Positions 18,490 to 26,973 of a stretch of 64,000 nt of DNA are shown piece after piece (position 1 is the stretch's first letter; every line of letters begins with the position of its first letter). The position numbers were made by a program, and so were the translations under genes. The stretch lies in contig NZ_LR134440.1 of the NCBI RefSeq assembly GCF_900637855.1, positions 1 to 64,000 of the forward strand, read 5' to 3'. Origin of the DNA: Neisseria animaloris (GTDB lineage Bacteria > Pseudomonadota > Gammaproteobacteria > Burkholderiales > Neisseriaceae). The notes below the pieces were generated by a model that saw nothing but the letters and a program-made list of their open reading frames with translations, had not been told where the DNA came from and searched no databases.

Positions 18490-20046
18490 TCAGAATTTTT
18501 TTTCAATTTCTATAAAAAGTTTTTCGTGCTTGCGTTCCGCCCATTTATGGGTACTGCGGATATAACGCTGTTCCCATGTCAGCTTGGGCATAAATTTGCC
18601 GATGGCAATTTTGGGATGGGCAAGGGAAAAACTGTAATAGCTCTCTTTATTATGCTGTTGCTGCCATTCAAAATCGGTATTCAGAGCTTGATGGCGGTAA
18701 CGTCTGTCGGTGTAGGCTGCACGCAACTGGGTGTTCAGCCCGCCCAGCTTAGGCCAGCCGGCCAGCCAGCCGGCACTGATGCTGTTGCGGGTATTGCCGG
18801 CATTATTGGGGCGGTTGCCGATGGTTTTGGTTTTAGGTTGGAAAATGCTGCTGTTTAAACCGCCGAATAAGGTGTGCTGGGGTGTCAGGCGGTAAGCAAG
18901 GGAACTGAAGAAATTGTAATGCTTGCCGTCATTGCGTTCCGCCCTCTCTTCTTCACGGTAGTTTTGTTGGTAGATTTCAGCGGAGAGATAACCTTGCAGA
19001 CGGGGGGTAATCTGACGGGAGAAGGCCGTCTGAATCCCTGTGGCACTGGCAAGCATATCCATATTAAATGTTTGTTCTTTTTCGGTTTTCTTTGCCCATT
19101 CGTTGGTACCGGCCAGTTGCCATTGATAGAAAGGCAGGATATTGAAACTATTGCGGGCATTTTGATATTGCCAGCCGAGATAAGCACGGCCGAATGCGTT
19201 ATCGTATTGGGATTTTTTATCGAAATAGTAACTTGAGCCGCTGAAATTGCTTCGGAATACCAGATTGTGATGCCCTTTTAACGGGGTATTTTTTTCAGCG
19301 GAAACTTGGTAATTGAGGCCGGTTGCGCTTTCAGACTGTTGTTTTATACAGCCCAGCGGTAGGCAATAAGGAGGTGCTGCATCGTTGATATTGTTGTCGC
19401 GGGTAATACTGATTCCTCCGTCAAAACGCCATTGGTTAAAAGCTTTATTTTGATCGCGGTAAAAATCAATATTTTGAAGAACTTCAGGAGGTAAACCAGG
19501 GACGGAAGCCGCTTGCGTAAATAGGCGATCGGCTTCTTTCCATTGCTTGTCTTCCTGCAAGATGGCAGCTGTATCAAGCGTAATGCGGTTGTCTTGGGGG
19601 TGTTGTTTATGTAGGTTCGAATAAAGCTCGACAGCCTGCGAATAGTCGCCGCGATAGCGTGCCAGCATGCCCTCGGCACGGGCAAGCAATGTCGGGTCTG
19701 CCTGAGGGAGTTTCCGGTAGGCAGCAGTTAATGATTCAAGCAGATGAGGATTGCCGCTATTTAGAGCTTGTATCATTAAATTATGAAGCAAGGCAGGATG
19801 TTGCATTAAATCTTCGTTGGTCAGCATCGCTGTTTTTTTGGCATCGATTTGCGTTTCAGCAACAGGAGCAGGGCGATTGATCTGATCCAGCCATGGTTGC
19901 TGTTGAGCTTGAAGGGCAGGTTGTTCTTGTTTGATGCCGTCTGAAGCTGGTATTTCCAGGGTGCTGGCTTCAGCAAAGGGAGAAAAACATGCCGAAAGGA
20001 TAGCTGTCGGAAGCACTGAAGTTGTTAACGTTTTTAGATAATTCAT
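18490..20046 (-). CDS. Slam2-type surface lipoprotein assembly modulator
   Basis: 518 residues. An N-terminal export signal is followed by TPR-like helices (~75-185: LLARAEGMLARYRGDYSQAVELY) and a long Slam beta-barrel closing with RKHEKLFIEIEKKF. It is transcribed away from hpuA with 146 bases between the two starts. In N. meningitidis, Slam2 specifically displays HpuA, and the gene position here fits that role. It shares family architecture but little obvious identity with the Slam at 9153, so a recent tandem copy is unlikely. Confidence 0.9.
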   Translation of the reverse strand: MNYLKTLTTSVLPTAILSACFSPFAEASTLEIPASDGIKQEQPALQAQQQPWLDQINRPAPVAETQIDAKKTAMLTNEDLMQHPALLHNLMIQALNSGNPHLLESLTAAYRKLPQADPTLLARAEGMLARYRGDYSQAVELYSNLHKQHPQDNRITLDTAAILQEDKQWKEADRLFTQAASVPGLPPEVLQNIDFYRDQNKAFNQWRFDGGISITRDNNINDAAPPYCLPLGCIKQQSESATGLNYQVSAEKNTPLKGHHNLVFRSNFSGSSYYFDKKSQYDNAFGRAYLGWQYQNARNSFNILPFYQWQLAGTNEWAKKTEKEQTFNMDMLASATGIQTAFSRQITPRLQGYLSAEIYQQNYREEERAERNDGKHYNFFSSLAYRLTPQHTLFGGLNSSIFQPKTKTIGNRPNNAGNTRNSISAGWLAGWPKLGGLNTQLRAAYTDRRYRHQALNTDFEWQQQHNKESYYSFSLAHPKIAIGKFMPKLTWEQRYIRSTHKWAERKHEKLFIEIEKKF

Positions 20047-20078
20047 TGTCTATTTGTAAAAAGAAAATAAAAAAAGTT

Positions 20079-20097
20079 TGTAATAATTTTCATTTTC
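20079..20097. promoter_or_regulatory. Fur-box-like site between Slam2 and hpuA
   Basis: TGTAATAATTTTCATTTTC matches about 13 of 19 Fur consensus positions. Directly beside it, TCAGAG (20096-20101) and CTCTGA (20112-20117) form an inverted repeat. The position suits iron control of both divergent units. Confidence 0.5.
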
Positions 20098-20192
20098 AGA
20101 GTATATTTCATCTCTGAATAAAAACAAATCTTATTTCAGTTTTTTTAAGAAAATTAATTTACTATTAAAAATATGATAATCGGAGGTGCTTT

Positions 20193-21212
20193 ATGGATAA
20201 GTGGTCTTTAAGACGGTCTTATATCAGTTTTGTTTTGCCTGTTGTTTTGCCTGTTGTTTTGGCAGCTTGTGCGGGGGGCGGGAATGTAAGTATTCCGAGT
20301 ACGGTTGTACCTGTGCCTACATTGTCTGCGTTAAATCCGCAAGATCCTAATGTAATCGGGCCTACACCAAACTTGGAGATTGAAACGTTTAATGCCAATA
20401 GCGAAACGTCGGGAAAAGTAGTCAGTTGGCAGATAAAAGAGAAAAATATTTTCGGTGAACTTGTCGCTAGAGATAAGTTCGCATACCAAACTCCCGACGG
20501 CAAAGTGTATGTATTTAATACTTATACAAACCCTATTTTGCCGGATAGTTTCCATCCCGATAAAAATCTGAGAACCAAGCATGACATGCAGGCGACAGAT
20601 GACGGTGGCAAACTCTTTGCATGCTGCGAGAATGGGCAACGTCAATATACAGGTACAACGGGAAATGCCGTACGTTATGGGGCATGGATAGACAAAAATG
20701 GAAAAGCCGATTTGTTTGTCGGCGGTATTTTGGCGGATGCAACAAAAATGCAAGGTGCCACAGAGGAGAATAAATTCAGTCCAACAGGAAAAGCTACTTA
20801 TGAAGTATGGGCTTTACGGGTAAAAAATGGTGGAGTGGTTTCTTCATCTTATCGTCCAAATACCTTCCCGAATAAAGACGGTGTACAGTCTTTGCTTACC
20901 GTGAACTTCAATACAGGAAAATTAGGTGGCACCATCGTTGGAAATAGCGATTTCGGTGCTGATATTCGCTTTGACGATGTATCCGTACAGGGCAACCGTT
21001 TCAGCGGAAGCGCAAGCTCCGGTGGAGTTGCAGGTAAGGTTGAAGGTGCGTTTTATGGTAGAGGCGGATACCGGACACCTCACGGAGACCAAATCGGTGG
21101 CAAGGTTGTTTTTGATAAAGACCGTAATTTGAATAGTGTATTCGGTGGTGCGACGAGCAACTCTATGCGCAACCCCAATGATACCTCTAGAGATTTGAAT
21201 CCTATAAATTGA
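20193..21212 (+). CDS. hpuA: HpuA-type hemoglobin-haptoglobin surface lipoprotein
   Basis: 339 residues, about the size of meningococcal HpuA. A signal peptide with lipobox LAAC is followed by a glycine run (CAGGGN). The C-terminal half is a glycine-rich barrel (GVAGKVEGAFYGRG, GDQIGGKVVFD). Starts at an ATG after CGGAGG. It binds hemoglobin or hemoglobin-haptoglobin at the cell surface and works with HpuB. The tract coding the glycines is G6-C-G3, short compared with the phase-variable poly-G of pathogenic species. hpuB begins 13 bases after its stop. The call rests mainly on context (Slam2 and HpuB) plus the architecture. Confidence 0.82.
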   Translation: MDKWSLRRSYISFVLPVVLPVVLAACAGGGNVSIPSTVVPVPTLSALNPQDPNVIGPTPNLEIETFNANSETSGKVVSWQIKEKNIFGELVARDKFAYQTPDGKVYVFNTYTNPILPDSFHPDKNLRTKHDMQATDDGGKLFACCENGQRQYTGTTGNAVRYGAWIDKNGKADLFVGGILADATKMQGATEENKFSPTGKATYEVWALRVKNGGVVSSSYRPNTFPNKDGVQSLLTVNFNTGKLGGTIVGNSDFGADIRFDDVSVQGNRFSGSASSGGVAGKVEGAFYGRGGYRTPHGDQIGGKVVFDKDRNLNSVFGGATSNSMRNPNDTSRDLNPIN

Positions 21213-21225
21213 GGTTGATAAAAAA

Positions 21226-23604
21226 ATGAACAAACACACAATAAAGTTTAAACCTACCGTTATGTTTATGGTTTTGTGTAGTGCTTTTTCCGTTAATGCT
21301 TTTAGTGCAGAGGAAGGCGGAGCGGAACAAGATGTGCAGTTAAAAACCATAGAAGTAAAAGGTAGCCGTACTGTTAAAAAGCTGGGAAGTGAAAAAGTCC
21401 GCCGCCAAAAATTGGATGAGAATTTGGTTCAGGATATCCATGATATGGTGCGCTATGATCCGGGTATTTCAGTTGTAGAAGGCGGCCGCGCCGGCTCCAA
21501 CGGCTTTGCCATCCGGGGTGTGGATAAAGATCGTGTCGCAATCAGTGTTGACGGATTGGCACAGGCGGAAAGTCGTTCGTCCGAAGCTTTTCAAGAGCTG
21601 TTCGGTGCCTATGGTAATTTCAATACTAACCGTAATGCGGCAGAGTTGGAAAATATTTCGGAGGTAGCCATCCTTAAAGGGGCGGATTCCCTGACCGCAG
21701 GCAGCGGTGCTTTGGGTGGTGCCGTGCTTTACAAAACCAAATCTCCGAGAGATTATCTTCAGGGTGACAAAAATTATCATATCGGCCTGAAAGGCGGCTA
21801 TATCGGTAAATCCGACCAATGGATGGGCAGTACGACTTTAGCCGGTAGAGCCGGTAATGTAGATAGTTTGTTTGTGTTTACACGTCGTCATGGTCATGAA
21901 ACCAGAAACTATGGCGGCGGTGCCGATGTGAAATTGGACCACACCGACGATAACGGCTTTTCACATAAAGGGGTGGCACGGGCAACTCCCGACCCTCAGA
22001 ATGTGTCAAGCAAGAGTACACTGGTTAAGTTGGGGTATTATTTCAGTCCCACAAACTATTTGAGCGGTGTATATGAAGATTACCGCCAAGACAAACATAC
22101 TACGGAATTATCTAACCTTTTCAGCTATATCGGCGGACAAACACGTTTGCGTAACGATGTCAGCTACCGCAAGCGTACCGGTTTGGAGTATGAAAACCAA
22201 CTTGAAAAAGGCCCTTGGGACAGCTTGAAGTTGAATGCGGACAAACAAAAAATTCAAATGACTACGCTGACTTGGGATATTCCTGACGATTATGCCCAAA
22301 AGGGCCGTAATGCAGAGGCGGATTTCAAGCGTAGGGGGCTGTTTCAAGATTTGAACCAGTTCAAAATATCTGCCGATAAACATCTGGATTTCGGTTCTGT
22401 TACTTGGGATACCACGTACGGTGCCGGTTTGAATAAAGGTAAGTACAGCAGTACTAATTTGGAATATTCCGCCCTCATTTATTACCCAGAGGTTTTAGGT
22501 TCGTCGAAAAATACCAAAGAATTTTTAGTAGGTACGAAAAGCAAAAACAGCCATGTTTACTGGGATAACAGCATCCGCTTCGGAGACCGCGTAAAACTCG
22601 GTTTGGGCGTGCGCTACGACCAAGTACGAATGAATACCGTTGAAAGCGATACTCTGCAGCCGAGAATCAAACGTGAGCTGCAATGGAAAGGGTTGTGGAA
22701 CCAACAGGCCAAATTCCAAGCTCCCAGCTATTCTGCCGGAGTAGATTGGAATGTGATTCCTTCGTTGACGCTGCAAAGTAAATACAGTACTGCTTTTCGT
22801 GCGCCTACAACCGACGAAATGTGGTTTTTCTTCCCGCATCGGGATTTCTACGTACAACCTAACCCTAATCTGAAAGATGAACGTTCGAGAAACGTCGAGT
22901 TGGGGGTAGACTGGCACGGCAAATGGGGTAATCTGAAATTGTCGGGCTTCCGTACCCGTTACAAAAACTTCATTGATTTTGTTTACATCGGCGGCAAACA
23001 ACATGAAACCTTGAATGCCGACGGGAATATTGTGAAGGAAAACTGGATTTCCCCCACTTATCAAAACAGAAACCGTAACAATGCCGTTGTAAAAGGTTTG
23101 GAGCTGCAAGGCCAATGGAAGTTGGATAGCATCGGATTACCCCAAGGCACATATACCAACCTGGCGGCCAGCTATATTAAAGGTTCTGCCGACGGAGGCG
23201 TTCCTTTGAATGCACTCCAGCCGTTTAATGCAGTGTGGGGTATCGGCTACAAACAGCCAGACAACCGCTGGAGTGCAGGTACGAATATCAGCTACTTTGC
23301 CAGAAAGAAAGCAAAAGATACATCCAGAGCCTATGACAATCCTCATGAACCGTGGCCGTTTGTAAGACACAGCCGTAATGTGTTCCTGGTTGACTTAATC
23401 GGTCATTATCAATTCGGCAAACATGTATCTTTGCGCGGCGGCGTATTTAATCTGTTCGATAAAAAATATTACACTTGGGATTCTTTACGCAGTATTAGAG
23501 AATTCGGAGCAGTGAATCGCGTACATAACAAAACACATGGCGGTATCGACCGTTTCAGTGCGCCCGGCCGTAATTTCAACGTAGTATTGGAAGCCAAGTT
23601 CTGA
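21226..23604 (+). CDS. hpuB: HpuB-type TonB-dependent hemoglobin/heme receptor
   Basis: 792 residues. Signal peptide ends at about FSA|EEG. A TonB box-like LKTIEVKG is followed by the plug (GGRAGSNGFAIRGVDKDRV, GGAVLYKTKSP) and a 22-strand barrel ending in phenylalanine. The heme-receptor hallmarks FRAPTTDEMW and NPNL are both present near residues 525-550. It takes heme from HpuA-captured hemoglobin across the outer membrane using TonB energy. It is the second gene of the hpuAB operon. Confidence 0.92.
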   Translation: MNKHTIKFKPTVMFMVLCSAFSVNAFSAEEGGAEQDVQLKTIEVKGSRTVKKLGSEKVRRQKLDENLVQDIHDMVRYDPGISVVEGGRAGSNGFAIRGVDKDRVAISVDGLAQAESRSSEAFQELFGAYGNFNTNRNAAELENISEVAILKGADSLTAGSGALGGAVLYKTKSPRDYLQGDKNYHIGLKGGYIGKSDQWMGSTTLAGRAGNVDSLFVFTRRHGHETRNYGGGADVKLDHTDDNGFSHKGVARATPDPQNVSSKSTLVKLGYYFSPTNYLSGVYEDYRQDKHTTELSNLFSYIGGQTRLRNDVSYRKRTGLEYENQLEKGPWDSLKLNADKQKIQMTTLTWDIPDDYAQKGRNAEADFKRRGLFQDLNQFKISADKHLDFGSVTWDTTYGAGLNKGKYSSTNLEYSALIYYPEVLGSSKNTKEFLVGTKSKNSHVYWDNSIRFGDRVKLGLGVRYDQVRMNTVESDTLQPRIKRELQWKGLWNQQAKFQAPSYSAGVDWNVIPSLTLQSKYSTAFRAPTTDEMWFFFPHRDFYVQPNPNLKDERSRNVELGVDWHGKWGNLKLSGFRTRYKNFIDFVYIGGKQHETLNADGNIVKENWISPTYQNRNRNNAVVKGLELQGQWKLDSIGLPQGTYTNLAASYIKGSADGGVPLNALQPFNAVWGIGYKQPDNRWSAGTNISYFARKKAKDTSRAYDNPHEPWPFVRHSRNVFLVDLIGHYQFGKHVSLRGGVFNLFDKKYYTWDSLRSIREFGAVNRVHNKTHGGIDRFSAPGRNFNVVLEAKF

Positions 23605-23614
23605 TAGTGTGTCG

Positions 23615-23650
23615 GGGCGGCTCTTTAATCTATTGCTTTTAGAGCCGCCT
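23615..23650 (+). promoter_or_regulatory. Intercistronic hairpin between hpuB and hemO
   Basis: GGCGGCTCT and AGAGCCGCC pair across a 16-base loop. It is not followed by a T run, so it may be a partial terminator, an RNase stop or an mRNA stabiliser that sets the hemO level relative to hpuAB. Confidence 0.6.
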
Positions 23651-23690
23651 TAAAACACAATATCGGTTTTTTTATCTCAAGGAAAACGAA

Positions 23691-24296
23691 ATGACTAACG
23701 AAACCCCAACTTTCGCCCAACGTCTGAAAGAAGAAAACCGCACCACACATGACAGCGTTGACAACCTCGTAATGTCGGTTCAGCCGTTTTCTAACAATGA
23801 AAACTATATCAAATTTTTAAAATTGCAATCTGTATTCCATAAAATTGTTGACGACATTTATAAAGATGCATCGTTAAACCAAGCGATTCCCCAGTTGGCG
23901 GATATGGCGCGTTATGATGCGGTGGTACAGGATTTGAAAGATTTGGGCAGCGAGCCTTATCAATTCTCAGATGCATTGCCCAAGCCCGAAGGCAATAAAG
24001 CCATCGGTTGGTTGTATTGTGCCGAAGGTTCAAACTTGGGTGCGGCGTTTTTGTTTAAAGATGCTCAAAAACTGAGCTTCAATGCTGAACACGGTGCGCG
24101 CCATTTGGCTCCGCATCCTGACGGCCGCGGCCAGCACTGGCGTGAATTCGTAGCTTATCTTAACAAGTTGGGATTGGACAAAGCTGCTCAAGACGAAGCG
24201 ATTGAAGGGGCCAAAGAAGCTTTTGCTTACTATAAAGTTATTTTGCGCGAGATTTTCGGCTTGCCTGAAGGTGCCGAAGCTCCTGCTGCCGTGTAA
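23691..24296 (+). CDS. hemO: Heme oxygenase (biliverdin-producing)
   Basis: 201 residues. It cleaves heme to biliverdin, CO and Fe2+ in the cytoplasm. The proximal histidine is H20 (RTTHDSVD), and the distal helix motif GWLYCAEGSNLGAAF is present. Ribosome site CAAGGAAAACG. Located 86 bases after hpuB, with a hairpin between. In N. meningitidis, hemO sits with hmbR, so its place behind hpuAB is a different arrangement. Confidence 0.93.
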   Translation: MTNETPTFAQRLKEENRTTHDSVDNLVMSVQPFSNNENYIKFLKLQSVFHKIVDDIYKDASLNQAIPQLADMARYDAVVQDLKDLGSEPYQFSDALPKPEGNKAIGWLYCAEGSNLGAAFLFKDAQKLSFNAEHGARHLAPHPDGRGQHWREFVAYLNKLGLDKAAQDEAIEGAKEAFAYYKVILREIFGLPEGAEAPAAV

Positions 24297-24312
24297 TCGG
24301 GTAATCTGTTAA

Positions 24313-24344
24313 AAGGCCGTCTGAAATTTTTTCAGACGGCCTTT
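24313..24344 (+). terminator. DUS-pair terminator convergent between hemO and lolA
   Basis: AAAAGGCCGTCTGAAA and TTTCAGACGGCCTTT, with A and T flanks on both sides, so it is likely bidirectional. Confidence 0.8.
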
Positions 24345-24367
24345 ATTATGTTTACAGTATGGAGAAA

Positions 24368-24985
24368 TCAGTTGCTTAAGACATCCACACCTTCGGGAGG
24401 GGTAAATTTGAATGCACTGCGCGGCAGGTTGGGTTGCATATTCAGGTTGTTGAAACGGATGGTAGTTTCGTTGCCGAAGCTGTCTTTCAGTTGCATAGCG
24501 GCCAGTGCGTCGCCTTTAAAACCGATGCGGATATATTGGTATCCCGCATTGTTTTTCTTGGGTTTGGCGAGTACGTAGTCGATACCGTTTGAAGTGCCGT
24601 CTTCCTGAAGGGCATAGCTGCTGTCGAGGGCGGATTTATTCGACAAGATGGCGGCGGGGCTGTCGCCGATGGTTTGATCCTGCGGAGATTTGGTTATTTG
24701 TGCCAAATCTACGTCGTATAACCAGATGGTTTTGCCGTCGCCGACTATGGTTTGTTTATAAGGGCTGGTGTATTCCCATCTGAACAAACCCGGACGCAGA
24801 ATTTTGAAAGACCCGTTGGTGGTTTGGGTTTTCTTTTTACTTTTTACGGTTTGGCTGAAGCTACCGCTGATGCCGTCTGCGTCGGCATTGAATTTTTTTA
24901 AAGCATCAATCGCGCCGGCGTGTGCACTGCCGATGCTTAGGGCAAGCAGAGTGGCGAATGTGGCAAATGGTTGTTTTTTCTTCAT
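24368..24985 (-). CDS. lolA: Outer-membrane lipoprotein carrier LolA
   Basis: 205 residues. The signal peptide ends at SAHA|GAID. It carries lipoproteins through the periplasm from LolCDE to LolB. Typical segments are GSFKILRPGLFRWEY, DGKTIWLYDVDL and NLPRSAFKFTPPEGVDV. The ribosome site is GGAAAGGAAC. It is useful context for a genome rich in surface lipoproteins. Confidence 0.93.
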   Translation of the reverse strand: MKKKQPFATFATLLALSIGSAHAGAIDALKKFNADADGISGSFSQTVKSKKKTQTTNGSFKILRPGLFRWEYTSPYKQTIVGDGKTIWLYDVDLAQITKSPQDQTIGDSPAAILSNKSALDSSYALQEDGTSNGIDYVLAKPKKNNAGYQYIRIGFKGDALAAMQLKDSFGNETTIRFNNLNMQPNLPRSAFKFTPPEGVDVLSN

Positions 24986-25199
24986 TGTATTAATGTTCCT
25001 TTCCGGAAAATAAATGATCTGTATCCGACGGATTTGCGTAGGGCGTATATTAAGCCTTTCTGGACGGATGACAAGGTTTAGGGTGGTTACGGGCGGATTA
25101 TTGTTCCTGTGTAAAGGCCGTCTGAAAGCTTAAATGCTTATGAATAAGAGAGAAATCACAATGTGTTTAACCTGAATTTAAATCCTGTTTACCGTTATA

Positions 25200-26039
25200 A
25201 TGCGCCACATGAATACAACACAATCCGTTTACCCTGCACTTTTATCTGCGCTGATTTCTTGTGATCCCGATGAAAAATGCCGTTTAACCGACATAATATG
25301 GGAAGGCTTTTCAGACGGCCTTTTGGACAATAGGCCGTCTGAAAAACCGGAAGATTTCCGTTTTGCAGGCCGTCCGCCCAAGCCGAAGCTGGTGGTCGCC
25401 TCTGCCGTGCATCCGCGCAAGATGGCCTCGACGGAAGGTTACGCTGCCATGCTTCATGCGATTTGCCATATTGAGTTTAATGCAATCAATCTGGCATTGG
25501 ATGCGGCTTACCGTTTCCGCAACCTGCCTGCGCAATTTACTGCCGACTGGATTCGGGTGGCAAAGGAAGAGGCGTATCATTTCAACCTGATGCGCACGCG
25601 GCTGCGGGCATACGGGTTTGATTACGGCGATTTTGAAGCCCATAACCACTTGTGGGATATGGCCTATAAAACCGCGTTTGATCCTTTGCTGCGGATGGCG
25701 TTGGTGCCGCGCGTGCTGGAAGCGCGCGGATTGGATGTTACGCCTGCAATCCGTGCCAAAGTGGCGCAACGCGGCGATCAGGATACTTGCGCCGTACTTG
25801 ATATTATTTACCGCGACGAAGTAGGACATGTGCAGATTGGCAACCATTGGTATCAGTATCTGTGTGCCGAGCGCGGCTTGGAACCGTTAAGCCTGTTCCG
25901 TAAGTTGATTGCCCGTTACGATTTGTTTATTTTTCGGGGCTATGTGAATATTGAAGCCCGTGAACGTGCAGGATTCAGCCGTTTCGAGCTGGACATGTTG
26001 GAAGATTTTGAACAGAGTTTTCATAAACGGAAGCCATAG
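25200..26039 (+). CDS. DUF455 ferritin-like protein
   Basis: 279 residues (or from the ATG at 25209). The C-terminal 200 residues contain metal-ligand-like glutamate/histidine pairs (HIEFNAI, KEEAYHF, RDEVGHV) of the ferritin-like DUF455 family, of unknown role. Residues 37-50 (GFSDGLLDNRPSEKPE) are encoded by an inverted pair of uptake sequences inserted in frame within the gene at 25307-25344. No clear ribosome site. Confidence 0.85.
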   Translation: MRHMNTTQSVYPALLSALISCDPDEKCRLTDIIWEGFSDGLLDNRPSEKPEDFRFAGRPPKPKLVVASAVHPRKMASTEGYAAMLHAICHIEFNAINLALDAAYRFRNLPAQFTADWIRVAKEEAYHFNLMRTRLRAYGFDYGDFEAHNHLWDMAYKTAFDPLLRMALVPRVLEARGLDVTPAIRAKVAQRGDQDTCAVLDIIYRDEVGHVQIGNHWYQYLCAERGLEPLSLFRKLIARYDLFIFRGYVNIEARERAGFSRFELDMLEDFEQSFHKRKP

Positions 26040-26045
26040 CCGGCT

Positions 26046-26081
26046 TTTCAGACGACCTCGGTATGGCAGGCCGTCTGAAAA
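26046..26081. repeat. Inverted DUS pair between DUF455 gene and nth
   Basis: TTTTCAGACGACCT and AGGCCGTCTGAAAA, arranged tail to tail; one arm carries a mismatch. Poor terminator geometry, probably mainly uptake. Confidence 0.6.
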
Positions 26082-26128
26082 CAATCGGCACGCAACCGGT
26101 ATTTATCCGCTATTACAATAAATAAAAT

Positions 26129-26770
26129 ATGAACAAACAAATCCGCCAAGAGATTTTCGAACGCCTCCGTGATGCCAATCCGCATCCGACAACCGAATTG
26201 AATTTCAACAGCCCGTTCGAGCTGCTGATTGCCGTGCTGCTTTCCGCACAGGCCACCGACGTGGGCGTGAACAAGGCTACGGCAAAACTGTTTCCCGTGG
26301 CCGATAATCCGCAGGCCATGTTGGATTTGGGCTTGGAAGGCGTGATGGAATACACCAAAACCATCGGTTTGTATAAGACCAAATCCAAACATATTATGGA
26401 AACCTGCCGTATCTTGCTTGAGCGGCACAACGGTGAAGTGCCGGCGAGCCGCGAGGCATTGGAAGCTTTGCCCGGCGTGGGTCGGAAAACTGCCAATGTG
26501 GTGTTGAATACGGCTTTCCGCCAGCCGGTAATGGCCGTCGATACACATATTTTCAGGGTGTCTAACCGCACGAAAATCGCCCCCGGTAAGAATGTACGCG
26601 AGGTGGAGGACAAATTGATGAAGTTCGTGCCGAAAGAATTTCTGATGGATGCGCACCACTGGCTGATTCTGCACGGCCGCTATACCTGTAAGGCGCAGAA
26701 ACCGTTGTGCAGCAAATGTATTATCAGCGATTTATGCGAATATCCGGCCAAACCGGTGCCGCCGGCGTAA
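26129..26770 (+). CDS. nth: Endonuclease III
   Basis: 213 residues. DNA glycosylase/AP lyase for oxidised pyrimidines. Catalytic K120 (PGVGRKTANV) and D138 (VDTHIF) fall at the same numbers as in E. coli. The 4Fe-4S ligands C187, C194, C197 and C203 are all present. Confidence 0.96.
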   Translation: MNKQIRQEIFERLRDANPHPTTELNFNSPFELLIAVLLSAQATDVGVNKATAKLFPVADNPQAMLDLGLEGVMEYTKTIGLYKTKSKHIMETCRILLERHNGEVPASREALEALPGVGRKTANVVLNTAFRQPVMAVDTHIFRVSNRTKIAPGKNVREVEDKLMKFVPKEFLMDAHHWLILHGRYTCKAQKPLCSKCIISDLCEYPAKPVPPA

Positions 26771-26973
26771 TGCCGTTTGCACCTTGTTATGCCGTTTGAG
26801 ATTTTCAGGTGGCCTTTTTTATGTATCCGATAGGCCGTCTGAAAGAGTGTAAAGAAGATGTAAAAAGCTTGTTTAAACATATATTCACGTTTGTTTTTAC
26901 CGTGCAGGAATATATGTTTTCGTTTACAATTTGCGCCATCGAAAACCAACGGATAACCTTTAAAGGAAACACT

